The notes beneath the pieces were generated by a model that worked only from the letters and a program-made list of their open reading frames with translations, had not been told where the DNA came from and did not search any database. DNA of 64,000 nt from contig JBGSVE010000095.1 in the NCBI GenBank assembly GCA_041753075.1, positions 1 to 64,000 on the forward strand, in the 5' to 3' direction. The translations under genes were made by a program, and so were the position numbers. Positions 18,845 to 28,010 of this stretch are shown piece after piece (within the stretch, counting starts at the first letter, position 1; each line of letters opens with the position of its first letter). The DNA comes from UBA6163 sp041753075. Its GTDB lineage: Bacteria; Planctomycetota; Planctomycetia; Pirellulales; Pirellulaceae.

Positions 18845-21658
18845 ATGCAGAATCTGTTTCTTCTTTGCTGTTTGCTTGTCTCATCCATCGCTACGGCGGC
18901 GCATCCACCTTGGCTGTCCAAATCGCTACTCGGTTCGCCCGATCCACCGCTGGCGGCGCAGGCGACGCCAGTCTTTACGAACCTATCCATCGAACAACCG
19001 ATCGGGTTGATTGATTTGCCGGGGCGTGATTTGCGGCTGGTCGTGGAAACGCGTGGACGGATACGCGTGTTTGGCAAGCAAGATTCCGATCCGATCGCAG
19101 CAGTCGAAATTTTGGATTTGTCGCAATACGAAAACAATGTTGCGGCGATTCGGGACGCGACACTTGATCCCAACTTCGACCAGAACGGCTATGTGTATTT
19201 GGTTTGGGGAATCAGGCCCGCGTTCATCGACGGCGGTACGCGCGTATCGCGATTCACCATACCGACGACCAATCCGCCGACGATCGATTGGGAATCGCGG
19301 CTGGACGTTTTTGCCTATCCGTCGGGCGACCATGTCGGTGCGTCGCTGAGATTTGGACCCGATGGTTTGCTTTACATTGGCACGGGCGATGGCTCGGGGC
19401 CGAATCCGCCTGACATGCAGCGAACGGCGCAAAACTTGGCGGATGTCCGAGGCTCGATCTTGCGTATCGATGTGCGCGGTGCCACGCCGGCGCAGCCCTA
19501 CCGCGTGCCGCTGGACAATCCGTTTGTCGATCGCCCGGGCGCCAGACCGGAAATTTTTTCGTTCGGCGTTCGTAATGCGTTCCGAATCGAATTCGATCCC
19601 GTGCTCGGCAATCTTTGGATCGCTGACGTGGGCTGGGTCCGTTGTGAAATGTTGCACCACTCGTTCGCCGGAGCGAATCATGGTTGGAGCGTCTACGAAG
19701 GCCCACACGAAGTCGATGTCAACCAAGTTCGTGGGCCGGGTGAGATTGTCAAACCGGCAATTGTCTTACCCAGATCCGAAGCCCAATCGATCACCGGTGG
19801 CGTTTTTCAAAGCGGATTCGCTGAACTGTTTCCGGGACAATACTTATTCGGCGATTTTATGAACGGAGCGGTCTGGGCCGCAGATCTATCGAACCCCCAG
19901 TCGGTGTCTTATCAAAAGATTGCTGACACCAAAGGCAAGGTCGTTTCGTTCACTCAGGTCACGCTCGCAGGTGAAGATCAGCCGGTGCCGATTGTGATCG
20001 ATCATCGCGGACGATTCTTAAAACTCCAACCGGCACCAGAGGTGGATAATCGCGATTCCAATCCGTTTCCGCAATTGCTCAGTGAGACGGGGTTGTTTCA
20101 ATCAACACTGACACTGGAGCCAGCCGAGGGCGCCGTGCGATATCAGCCTGCCGCAACGATGTGGCGCGACGGTGCGACCGGTGATCGTGTCGCAGCGATT
20201 CCCACCGAAGAGCCGATCAAGGCGGTCGCGTCGCGGCGCGGGTATCAGTATCCCGATGGCACCGTGTTCGCAAACACCCTTTCGCAGACCGTGATCGACA
20301 AGGATCTCGCACCGCGCCAACGGCGTATTGAAACCCAGGTGTTGGCGTTCGATGGTTTGAACTGGAACCCATACACCTATCGATGGAACGAAGAGCAAAC
20401 TGACGCCAAGTTGGTGCCCGCATACGGTGATGAGGTTTCGCTACAGGTCGCTGATGCGGTTCATGGTACGCGCAAACTTGTTTACCGCATTCAATCGCGG
20501 GACCAGTGCAAGATTTGCCATCATGTATTCCAACCTGGTGCACTGTCATTCAGTCCGCCGAATCTGACTGGCGAGTCAGGTTCGACTCGCTGGACCGACT
20601 TGGCCGAGGGCGGCTGGGTCCATGCCGACCATGGTTGCAAACAAAGTCAAGTTGATCCGCTTAACGACTCTGCGCCACTCGCACTGCGCGCTCGATCGTA
20701 TTTGGATATGAACTGCGCTGGGTGTCACGCACCTGCCGGTGCAGGCTTGAGCAAACTTGATTGGCAAATCGAATCACCGTTGGACAAGACGGCATCGATC
20801 GACGAGCCGGTGTTGCAAGGCACGTTTGGACTGAGCGACGCGAAATTGATTGCGCCCGGACATCCCGAGCGTTCGGTGATGATGTACCGGATGGCGACCA
20901 GCGGCGGCGGCCGCATGCCCCATATCGGCTCTGAGATTCCCGATTCGCGCGGGGCGAGATTGATTTGGGATTGGATCGCATCAATGGAACCCACTGCGGC
21001 GAGCCAGCCCACGGCGGCGACCGAGCCCGGCGACGCCCGCAGTGGTAACACGTCAGACATGCTGCTGCTGTGGCACCAGCTTGCCGATCTGCCGGCTGCC
21101 CAAGCGGTGGAGATGGTTTCCAAGTCACCGCCTTCGGCTACGGACGTTTACGCCGCAGGATTGCTTGACCCATGGATGGACCCCGCCAAACGATCGCTGA
21201 CGGTTGGACTGCGTCCCGACATCGCCGCGCTGATCCAGATCCAGGGCAACGCCAAGCGTGGGGCAAGTTGGTTCGCGGATTCAAGCGGTGCGCAATGTCG
21301 CGCATGCCATCGCCACAGCGGAGTCGGCGTGGCGCTTGGGCCAGACCTTGACGCGATCGGCAAGCGGCTTAATCGGGTGCAGTTGTTGACAAGCTTGATA
21401 CGACCGTCCGAGCAGATTGATCCGCAGTGGCGCAGCCAAACCGTCTTGCTGACAACCGGCTTGGTCGTGACGGGATTGGTCACCAGCGAGAACGATCCGG
21501 GGTTGATCATGAAGACCACCGACGGCAAGCTGCTGAGCCTGCGCGACGACGAAATTGAAAGCGTTCGCGAGAACAGCCAATCACTGATGCCCGAAGGTCA
21601 ATTGGCCGCCATGACGCCACAGCAAGTCGCTGACTTGGTTGAGTTCCTGATGAAGTGA
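18845..21658 (+). CDS. PQQ-type sugar dehydrogenase/triple c-haem protein
   Basis: A 937-residue exported protein with signal peptide MQNLFLLCCLLVSSIATA. Residues ~45-400 form a soluble glucose/sorbosone-dehydrogenase-like propeller (NGYVYLVWGI, LRFGPDGLLYIGTGDGSGPN, FSFGVRNAFRIEFDP, SITGGVFQSG). A middle domain has two c-type haem sites (CKICH at 555, CAGCH at 624). The C terminus is the planctomycetal TIGR02603-type haem domain with CRACH at 818 and RPSEQIDPQW. The family is thought to oxidise sugars in the periplasm and pass electrons through its own haems; a quinone/cytochrome partner is not encoded nearby. It is a single gene. Confidence 0.88.
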   Translation: MQNLFLLCCLLVSSIATAAHPPWLSKSLLGSPDPPLAAQATPVFTNLSIEQPIGLIDLPGRDLRLVVETRGRIRVFGKQDSDPIAAVEILDLSQYENNVAAIRDATLDPNFDQNGYVYLVWGIRPAFIDGGTRVSRFTIPTTNPPTIDWESRLDVFAYPSGDHVGASLRFGPDGLLYIGTGDGSGPNPPDMQRTAQNLADVRGSILRIDVRGATPAQPYRVPLDNPFVDRPGARPEIFSFGVRNAFRIEFDPVLGNLWIADVGWVRCEMLHHSFAGANHGWSVYEGPHEVDVNQVRGPGEIVKPAIVLPRSEAQSITGGVFQSGFAELFPGQYLFGDFMNGAVWAADLSNPQSVSYQKIADTKGKVVSFTQVTLAGEDQPVPIVIDHRGRFLKLQPAPEVDNRDSNPFPQLLSETGLFQSTLTLEPAEGAVRYQPAATMWRDGATGDRVAAIPTEEPIKAVASRRGYQYPDGTVFANTLSQTVIDKDLAPRQRRIETQVLAFDGLNWNPYTYRWNEEQTDAKLVPAYGDEVSLQVADAVHGTRKLVYRIQSRDQCKICHHVFQPGALSFSPPNLTGESGSTRWTDLAEGGWVHADHGCKQSQVDPLNDSAPLALRARSYLDMNCAGCHAPAGAGLSKLDWQIESPLDKTASIDEPVLQGTFGLSDAKLIAPGHPERSVMMYRMATSGGGRMPHIGSEIPDSRGARLIWDWIASMEPTAASQPTAATEPGDARSGNTSDMLLLWHQLADLPAAQAVEMVSKSPPSATDVYAAGLLDPWMDPAKRSLTVGLRPDIAALIQIQGNAKRGASWFADSSGAQCRACHRHSGVGVALGPDLDAIGKRLNRVQLLTSLIRPSEQIDPQWRSQTVLLTTGLVVTGLVTSENDPGLIMKTTDGKLLSLRDDEIESVRENSQSLMPEGQLAAMTPQQVADLVEFLMK

Positions 21659-21677
21659 TGCCTCTTGCGAAATTCGC

Positions 21678-22535
21678 TTAACCGTGGACCAGTTTCTTAA
21701 AAGCAGCAGCCAGGCGCAGCGTCACTGGTCCCGGCTTGCCGTTGCCGATTGTTCGCCCATCCAATTTAGTCACCGGGATGACTTCGGCGGCGCTACCGGT
21801 CAAGAAGCATTCGTCCGCAATAAAAATATCGTGACGCAGCAAAGTGCATTGCTGGGTCGGAATCGACTCGGCTGCGGCTAACTCCAAGACGGCGTTGCGA
21901 GTGATTCCTTCAAGGATCCCCGCGTCAATCGGCGGAGTCATCAACACGCCTTGCTTGATGATGAAAATATTGTCGCCGGTACATTCGGCAACCTCGCCTT
22001 TGTGATTGAGCATCAGTGCTTCTTCGCAGCCAGCGCGCAGACCTTCCATTTTGGCCAAAATATTGTTCAGGTAATTTAGCGACTTGATGCGTGGGCTAAG
22101 CGCCGCCGGATGGTTGCGCATCGTCGCCGCCGTCACGATCTCCATGCCGTCGCGATAATATTCTTCGGGATACAGCTTAATGTGATCGGTAATGATGATG
22201 ACCTGCGGATTGGAACAACGATTCGGGTCCAAACCCAACGTCCCGCTGCCCCGCGTCACGACCAAGCGGATGTAACCGTCCTTCATATTGTTCGCAGCCA
22301 ATGTCCGATCCACTTCGGCGGCCAGCGTCTGGGTCGTCATTGGAATGGGTAGGTTGATCGCCAATGCGGACTGATAGAGCCGGACCAGATGCTCGTTCAT
22401 TTTAAAGACACGTCCGCTGTAGCACCTCATCCCCTCGAACACGCCGTCGCCGTATAAAAGTCCATGATCGAAGACGCTGATGGTCGCGTTGGCTTGGTCG
22501 ACCAATTGGCCATTGATAGAGATTTTCAGAGACAT
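21678..22535 (-). CDS. ilvE: Branched-chain amino acid aminotransferase
   Basis: A 285-residue fold-type IV PLP transaminase. The PLP lysine is Lys151 in SPRIKSLNYLNNILAK, with YGDGVFEGMRCYSGRVF at the front and EGITRNAVLELA before the phosphate-binding ECFLTGSAAEVIPV. The enzyme interconverts Leu/Ile/Val with their 2-oxo acids using glutamate/2-oxoglutarate. Length and motifs agree with IlvE rather than D-amino-acid transaminase or aminodeoxychorismate lyase, though family IV paralogues are hard to separate by eye. It is monocistronic and convergent with the dehydrogenase gene. Confidence 0.88.
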   Translation of the reverse strand: MSLKISINGQLVDQANATISVFDHGLLYGDGVFEGMRCYSGRVFKMNEHLVRLYQSALAINLPIPMTTQTLAAEVDRTLAANNMKDGYIRLVVTRGSGTLGLDPNRCSNPQVIIITDHIKLYPEEYYRDGMEIVTAATMRNHPAALSPRIKSLNYLNNILAKMEGLRAGCEEALMLNHKGEVAECTGDNIFIIKQGVLMTPPIDAGILEGITRNAVLELAAAESIPTQQCTLLRHDIFIADECFLTGSAAEVIPVTKLDGRTIGNGKPGPVTLRLAAAFKKLVHG

Positions 22536-22941
22536 GGCGTCAATAAGCGCTTAAGTGGAAGCATCGTAGTAGCCGTACTGCTGGGACTAGACAGTTGGTT
22601 CGTGGCGGATTGTAAGACACCGACAAGCGACTGGCGACCCAGGTTCATGTTGCCAATTTGTCCACCGTTGACGAGCGAATAACCCAGAAAATGCGTGGGA
22701 ATGGTAGATTTTCTCTCAATTACCCAACCCTACCGCCGGCGGTACACTGATTGCGTGCTATTTTTACATCGTGCGTTGTTAAAACTGCACCGACTGCATA
22801 ACCTTAGCGTTAGGCAGGCCGACAATTCATCGGCGAGCATGGAGTGTTCGCCGCCTCACCCCCCAGCGAATCCATTCCGTTGATCCCCAATGAACGAGGG
22901 AAAACGGATTCGAGTTCGCCAACAGTCGAACGAAAGCCATC
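22536..22941. other. Intergenic region, nothing recognised
   Basis: About 400 bases between the divergent ilvE and DUF1573 genes. No convincing frame, RNA or palindromic element is visible. It presumably carries the two promoters. Confidence 0.5.
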
Positions 22942-23931
22942 ATGAATCGCGTCAGCTCTATTGTGTTTGTTGCCTCGATCGTGATCGCACCCGCCTTGGG
23001 TTTGACTCAAGATATCAATGCGATGATTCCGGTGAAGTCACATCAGTTCGGCACCGTTGCCGTCGCATCAAAGACCGAATACCGGTTTTTTATCAACAAT
23101 AACTCGAACAACACATTGCACATTCAAACCGTGCGCGCAAGCTGCGGTTGCACCACGCCGATTGTTGAAACACCCTACATCGCACCGGGCCAATCAGGTT
23201 CGATTTTGGCTCGTTTCAACACCGATACGTTTCGTGGCAAACGCGGTGCAACGTTAACCGTCGTGTTCGACAAACCGTATTTCACGGAAGTTCGACTCAC
23301 CGTAGACGGTTATATTCGCCAAGACATGGTGTTCCACCCCGGTGCAATCGACTTCGGCAAACGTGCCCAAGGCCAAGAGCACTCGCAGAGCGCGAAGATC
23401 ATGTATGCCGGTCGTGACGATTGGTCGGTGGTTGAAGTGTTGGCCACGAAGCCATGGATGCAAGTCGACGTTAAACAAGAAAGTCGTGCCGCCCAGCGAG
23501 CGAATTACGTGATCACGGTCAAGTTAGACGCTTCGGCTCCAGCCGGGTACTTCCAAGACGAAGTGATCGTCGTGACGAATGACCGCAATATGCCTCGCGT
23601 CCCGCTTCGCGTCAGCGGCGACTTGGAAAGCGAGTTGGCGATTTCGCCCCAAACTGTCGCCATCGGCGCGATCAAGCCGGGCGAATCGGTTAGCCGCCAA
23701 TTGGTGGTTCGCGGACGCGAACCGTTCCTAGTCGAGTCGATCAAAGCGGCGGGATTTGACGTCACGTTTGCCGCACCGACTGAGGCCAAGGCGACACACA
23801 TTTTCTCCGCGACGTTTACGCCCAATGGAAACAACGTTGGCCCGCAATCAGGTGCCTTGGTTATCACAACGACCGGTACATCGTCTCGTTCCGCCCAAGC
23901 GATGGTGACTGCGGACGTGCGCAGCAAGTAA
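22942..23931 (+). CDS. DUF1573 domain exported protein
   Basis: A 329-residue protein with signal peptide MNRVSSIVFVASIVIAPALG. The first mature domain carries the DUF1573 hallmark VRASCGCTTPIVETPYIAPGQSG and the following beta strands (LTVVFDKPYFTEVRLTVDGY). Two more Ig/ASH-like repeats follow (AISPQTVAIGAIKPGESVSR). These proteins are abundant in planctomycetes and Bacteroidetes and sit in the periplasm or on the surface; their function is unknown. The SCGCT cysteines may be redox- or metal-active. A REP-like palindrome begins 10 bases after the stop. Confidence 0.88.
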   Translation: MNRVSSIVFVASIVIAPALGLTQDINAMIPVKSHQFGTVAVASKTEYRFFINNNSNNTLHIQTVRASCGCTTPIVETPYIAPGQSGSILARFNTDTFRGKRGATLTVVFDKPYFTEVRLTVDGYIRQDMVFHPGAIDFGKRAQGQEHSQSAKIMYAGRDDWSVVEVLATKPWMQVDVKQESRAAQRANYVITVKLDASAPAGYFQDEVIVVTNDRNMPRVPLRVSGDLESELAISPQTVAIGAIKPGESVSRQLVVRGREPFLVESIKAAGFDVTFAAPTEAKATHIFSATFTPNGNNVGPQSGALVITTTGTSSRSAQAMVTADVRSK

Positions 23932-23940
23932 GCAACGGGC

Positions 23941-24021
23941 CGGAGAAAAGTGTTTGACCCGAATTGTGCGAAGCACCCGAAGGGCCGGTTCCCGGCAACT
24001 GGGGTCAGACACTTTTTTCCG
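23941..24021. repeat. REP-like palindrome, GGGTCAGACACTTTT type
   Basis: Hairpin arms cggagaaaagtgtttgaccc and ggggtcagacacttttttcc are near-perfect complements about 40 bases apart, and the spacer has its own small GC stem (aagggccggttcccgg). It follows the DUF1573 stop closely and could end transcription. It is a second member of the GGGTCAG family seen at 6930-7024. The rest of the gap up to the next gene shows nothing. Confidence 0.85.
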
Positions 24022-24282
24022 CAGCCCGACGCCCCGTTTTGGGATCGTCGGTGCCGATCCTCTGGGACACAGCGGTTGTGCCGATTATTCGTATCCAAAC
24101 GGCCAATCGCGATGTCCGTTGTCGGTCGATCAAATTTGCACTAGCGATCAGCTTTCCAGGCTAGTCGGTCGCATGCGGAGGCCGATGGAACCCACTAGGC
24201 GGCCATGGTCGGCCCGCAGGTTGATGATCGTGGTTCGCTCACGGACAATGCTTGTTGCCGTGGCCTCAAAGGGAGTTGAGTG

Positions 24283-25869
24283 GTGAAGATCCATTTTTTG
24301 CGTGCAGCCGCTTTGGTATTGGGCTTTTCCGTTTGGACGCCCGCGAGTGCCGAGTTTGGACAAAACGGTGCCGGTCAATATGTTGCTCCCCAGAAATGGA
24401 GCAACTTCAACAGCTCGGCTCCGGTAGCCGCAACGGCCGCGCAATCGGTTTCCATTCGCGCTGGACTGACTCCGCTGACGGCCGCGTCGCAAGGCACGTC
24501 CCAGGTGCGAACCGTGAGCAATGCACCGATGCCTTCGCCAATGGCAATGCAGAACCCATCGGATTGCTCGCCGTCAACACAATTCTCCGCTCCGATGGTC
24601 GCCGCTCCCATGGACGGCAACTGCCAAAGCGGACCCGGATGCACCGCCGACGGCTTCAGCGAAACGCCCGGTCATCATTCACCCTACGCCGCCGCTTTGA
24701 ACTCGCCTTGGAGCGATTGCGATGGACCAAGCGGTGCTACCTGTGCGCCCGCTCGACCGGCCCTGAGCCCATGGTTTGCCAGCGGCGACATTCTGTTTTG
24801 GACGATGGCCAACCAGAGCTATCGCCGGCTGATCCTTGAATCGGGCGCTTCGGACAATGTGCTACTTAGCACCAACGACATCGCACCCGATTACACGACA
24901 GGCTACAGCGTTTCGGCCGGTCGCTACCTGGACTGCGGACGATACGGACTCGGTTTCAGCTATTTGAACTTCGACCCCAGCGCCGAGGAATCGATTGCCC
25001 GTACCGCAGTACCCGGTGCCCATTACGCCGCGATGCCACATTGGAACAATATTTCGATTGACCATGACGGCGACACGACTGCCGACACGGTGTACGACAT
25101 TTTTGACAACTCCGCAGCCCAACGTGCGCGCCGCGATGTCAGCATCCAGGGTGCTGAAGTAAATCTGTTCAGCTTCGGCCTCATGGGCGCTCGGCGCATT
25201 GCCCCCGCGTGCGGAACCGGCCTTGGCTGCGGTCCGCTGTCCAAGGTTGCTCGAGCGTTGCATCTGCCTGGTGGCCGTGGCTACTCGGGTGCATTGGGAC
25301 CGATCGAGCGTCCGACCGGCGGCACCGTCCAAGTGATGACAAGCCACGGATTTCGCTGGTTCCAATTCGAGGACGAATTTGAGTTGGCCTCGACCGATGC
25401 TTACGATGGGTACACGGGCCCATCGGACTTGTTCTACGACTCCAACGTGACCAATGATTTGTATGGATATCAATTTGGCGGTCGCTTGCTGTATTGCTTG
25501 GGACCACGATTGAGTGCCAACTTCGGTGGCAAGGCCGGTATCTATGGCAACGATGTGTACGTCGAACAACGCATCGGCACCTCGTCCACGCTCGCTTATG
25601 TCAACGGCGACCCGACCCAAACCATCGCCACCAGCGATCGCGACGTGGTGCTGGCGGGACTCGGCGAAGTCGACCTTGGGCTCGCCTATCGCCTCAACAG
25701 CGCTTGGACAATCAGCGGAGGTTACCGAATGTTGTATGCAACCGGCGTCGCCACATCGATCGGGTCGATCGCCAACGAATACTACTCGGTAAGCGGTTCA
25801 GCCAGTGCCTATGCCGACGACAGCTTACTCCTGCACGGTGCTTACTTTGGTACCGCGTTTAATTGGTAG
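24283..25869 (+). CDS. BBP7-type outer-membrane beta-barrel protein
   Basis: About 528 residues from GTG 24283 (an adjacent GTG at 24280 is equally possible), with gggag upstream. The signal peptide KIHFLRAAALVLGFSVWTPA SA is followed by a Ser/Ala/Pro-rich region and the planctomycetal BBP7 block WFASGDILFWTMANQSYRRL. Alternating hydrophobic/aromatic strands continue to an aromatic C terminus (YFGTAFNW), as expected for an outer-membrane barrel (RFQF-like FRWFQFEDEFELA; SARLLYCLGPRLSANFGGKA-type strands). The family is named from Rhodopirellula; its role is unknown. It overlaps the convergent aldo/keto reductase gene by 11 bases. Confidence 0.8.
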   Translation: MKIHFLRAAALVLGFSVWTPASAEFGQNGAGQYVAPQKWSNFNSSAPVAATAAQSVSIRAGLTPLTAASQGTSQVRTVSNAPMPSPMAMQNPSDCSPSTQFSAPMVAAPMDGNCQSGPGCTADGFSETPGHHSPYAAALNSPWSDCDGPSGATCAPARPALSPWFASGDILFWTMANQSYRRLILESGASDNVLLSTNDIAPDYTTGYSVSAGRYLDCGRYGLGFSYLNFDPSAEESIARTAVPGAHYAAMPHWNNISIDHDGDTTADTVYDIFDNSAAQRARRDVSIQGAEVNLFSFGLMGARRIAPACGTGLGCGPLSKVARALHLPGGRGYSGALGPIERPTGGTVQVMTSHGFRWFQFEDEFELASTDAYDGYTGPSDLFYDSNVTNDLYGYQFGGRLLYCLGPRLSANFGGKAGIYGNDVYVEQRIGTSSTLAYVNGDPTQTIATSDRDVVLAGLGEVDLGLAYRLNSAWTISGGYRMLYATGVATSIGSIANEYYSVSGSASAYADDSLLLHGAYFGTAFNW

Positions 25870-26773
25870 TTTCCGCCATCACCACATCCATCGCGGTGAG
25901 AACGTCTTGATCCAGGGGACGCGCTAATGCCGTTTCCTGGATCTGGTTCGGTCGTTTCGCACCGACCAATGCGGCCGTCACGCCGGGCTGCGACAACGCC
26001 CATCCAATCGACAACCGCGCCACCGTCGTGTCGTGTTGCTTAGCGATTGATTCCAAACCGGCGATCACGCGGTGAGCATGATCTCGCGCTGGCCCCTGGT
26101 AGATTTCATATTTCGGTCGGCTGTCGCCCGGCGCAAAAACATGATCGCGACTGATCTTGCCTGCCAGCAAGCCCTTCATCAGTGTCCAGTAAACATGAAC
26201 CTCGATGTTCACCTTCGCGGCGTAGCGGATTGGATCGATCAAAGATTGCGGCTGCAGCATGTTCAGCGGACACTGGATGACGGCGCATTCGCTGACCGAC
26301 GAAAACATAGCAAGTTGGTCCTCGTCGACATTGCAAACGCCAATCCGCTTGGCCAGACCTCGTCGCCGCATGCTTTCCAGCGCCTCAGCCGAGCGTTGCA
26401 GTTCAACATTGGGATCGATGCTGTGCAGCATCAGCACATCAAAGTGCTCAATCCCCAGTCGCACGAGTGATTCTTCGGCGTCGGCGACCAATTGGTTGGG
26501 TGATGAATCGACAATCCGCAGGCGTACTTGCGTCCAGCGTTGGCCGACTTTGCCAATGACTTTCAAACGATCAGGTGAGTGCTTGAATTGTCGCAATACC
26601 CGACCGAGCAATCGATCGCTTTCGCCGTCGTACCCGTAGCTGTAAGCGGTATCAAACGCATCAACACCCGCCTCGATTGCCGCTTGGATCGTCGCAACGC
26701 TGGACGCGTCATCGACGTCCAGCGTCGTAATCCCAGCAAGCGGCCACAATCCAAGGATGACGCAAGATGACAT
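25859..26773 (-). CDS. Aldo/keto reductase
   Basis: A 304-residue TIM-barrel oxidoreductase. The catalytic tetrad is visible: Asp and Tyr in FDTAYSYG, Lys in VIGKVG, His in LMLHSID. A downstream SIGWALSQPGVTAALVGAKR segment is the NADPH-binding region. It reduces aldehydes or ketones; the substrate is not predictable, and the closest general resemblance is to the L-fuco-beta-pyranose dehydrogenase/YghZ-like group. Its start lies 50 bases from the divergent FmdB-like gene. Confidence 0.9.
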   Translation of the reverse strand: MSSCVILGLWPLAGITTLDVDDASSVATIQAAIEAGVDAFDTAYSYGYDGESDRLLGRVLRQFKHSPDRLKVIGKVGQRWTQVRLRIVDSSPNQLVADAEESLVRLGIEHFDVLMLHSIDPNVELQRSAEALESMRRRGLAKRIGVCNVDEDQLAMFSSVSECAVIQCPLNMLQPQSLIDPIRYAAKVNIEVHVYWTLMKGLLAGKISRDHVFAPGDSRPKYEIYQGPARDHAHRVIAGLESIAKQHDTTVARLSIGWALSQPGVTAALVGAKRPNQIQETALARPLDQDVLTAMDVVMAETTN

Positions 26774-26823
26774 GATCGACTAAACTAAGAAGTTGGTGTT
26801 TTTAATCAAGCTGAGGTTTTGTC

Positions 26824-27117
26824 ATGCCAATCTACGTTTACGAAGTCATCTTGGAAAACGGTGAGAGCGGTGAATCGTTTGAAGTATTGCAAAAAATGTC
26901 CGACCCACCGCTGGCGGCTCATCCCGACAGCGGCTTGCCGGTGCGCCGATTGATGACTGCGCCTTTTATCGCGGGGACTTGGACCGACATGAAAGCATCG
27001 TCGAACCTTAGCGACAAGAAGCTAGACCAAAAGGGTTTCACCAAATACGTCAAAATGGGCGATGGCGTCTATGAGAAGCGAGCCGGAAAAGGCCCCGACG
27101 TAATCTCGGCTGATTAG
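26824..27117 (+). CDS. FmdB-family protein lacking zinc-ribbon cysteines
   Basis: A 97-residue protein that starts MPIYVYEVILENGESGESFE VLQKMSDPPL, the FmdB 'zinc ribbon' pattern (MP.Y.Y.C..CG..FE..Q...D..L..CP.CG). The four zinc cysteines are absent; positions are taken by V/L/G and by HPDSGLPVRRLM. FmdB proteins are putative regulators or repair factors of unclear role. The remaining fold seems conserved, so this looks like a zinc-free derivative, not a pseudogene. It has a tgagg ribosome site. A GTAGAAC palindrome lies between it and the convergent methyltransferase. Confidence 0.75.
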   Translation: MPIYVYEVILENGESGESFEVLQKMSDPPLAAHPDSGLPVRRLMTAPFIAGTWTDMKASSNLSDKKLDQKGFTKYVKMGDGVYEKRAGKGPDVISAD

Positions 27118-27144
27118 CAACAGCCGAAGCCGAGCACCACGAAT

Positions 27145-27186
27145 TGTAGAACAATTGCCCCAATTGTTTGGGAAAATTGTTCTACA
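27145..27186. repeat. Palindrome of the TGTAGAAC family
   Basis: tgtagaacaattgcccc and gggaaaattgttctaca form a 42-base near-perfect hairpin between two convergent genes. Ends match those of the hairpins at 43101-43212 and 50543-50570. It may serve as a bidirectional terminator. Confidence 0.8.
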
Positions 27187-27200
27187 TCGCGAATTGCCAT

Positions 27201-27971
27201 TCAATGCTGTTTGATCGCATCGATCACATAGCGAAATCGGAGATGGTCCAGTGGCGGAACCGATGTGAATCGGTCCACCGCATTCCACAACCACTTCGTT
27301 CGCTGGTTTAGAAAACTGATGATCGTGTTGTCGTACCGCACCGTCACGTCAAATTCCCGGCGAAGTTGTCTGGGGACGCTGAATTGATTCTGAAGGAACA
27401 AACGCCATTCGGATCGCCGCCGCAAGTGATACCAGGTGATCGACGGGTTCATCAAATTGGGCTCGAAGGCAATGTAACGACCACCGGGCTTGAGCACACG
27501 AGTTATTTCGTTGATCGCTTTGGGCACATCGCTGAGATGATGCAGGAGATCCCACGAGTGAATCACGTCCATTGAACCGTTTGCGAATGGTAACTCGAGC
27601 GCTGACGCGGCTAGCACACGGCAATTTTTCAGTTCCTCCTGGGCGATCAATTGCTCGGCGGCCTGCAGCATGGGCACACAAACATCAACGCCCGTGACTG
27701 AATCAGCATGACGTGATAGTAGCGGAAAATAGAATCCGGTACCGCAACCGAGGTCCAACAACTCGCCTGCCTTAGCTGGAAACATCCGCGCAAATGCCGT
27801 TTCCAGCAAATCCGCCACCAGCGGCTCACGCTTGAGTAGCTGCGTATCGAATCGCTCGAAGTATAGCGGCGGTTTGGCACGAAGAACCCGATTATAGTGG
27901 TCGCGGTTTTCGTCAAGGTCGTGAAACAATTCTCCGACTCCTCGGCTCGGCCCGTTCGCGGTTATAGTCAA
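27201..27971 (-). CDS. Class I SAM-dependent methyltransferase
   Basis: A 256-residue Methyltransf_11-type enzyme. Motif I is ELLDLGCGTGFYFPLLSRHA (~79-97), followed by VTGVDVCVPML, the post-I ELPFANGSMDVIHSWDLLHHL and an EITRVLKPGGRYIAFEPNL strand. The EPNLMNPSITWYHLRRRSEW stretch and C terminus resemble bacterial lipid or polysaccharide methyltransferases, but the substrate is open. It shares a 40-base divergent promoter region with the TMTC-like gene, so the two may be co-regulated. Confidence 0.88.
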   Translation of the reverse strand: MTITANGPSRGVGELFHDLDENRDHYNRVLRAKPPLYFERFDTQLLKREPLVADLLETAFARMFPAKAGELLDLGCGTGFYFPLLSRHADSVTGVDVCVPMLQAAEQLIAQEELKNCRVLAASALELPFANGSMDVIHSWDLLHHLSDVPKAINEITRVLKPGGRYIAFEPNLMNPSITWYHLRRRSEWRLFLQNQFSVPRQLRREFDVTVRYDNTIISFLNQRTKWLWNAVDRFTSVPPLDHLRFRYVIDAIKQH

Positions 27972-28010
27972 GCCTACTTTGTCAGTTCGGTGCGCCGTGT
28001 TCGAGATTTG

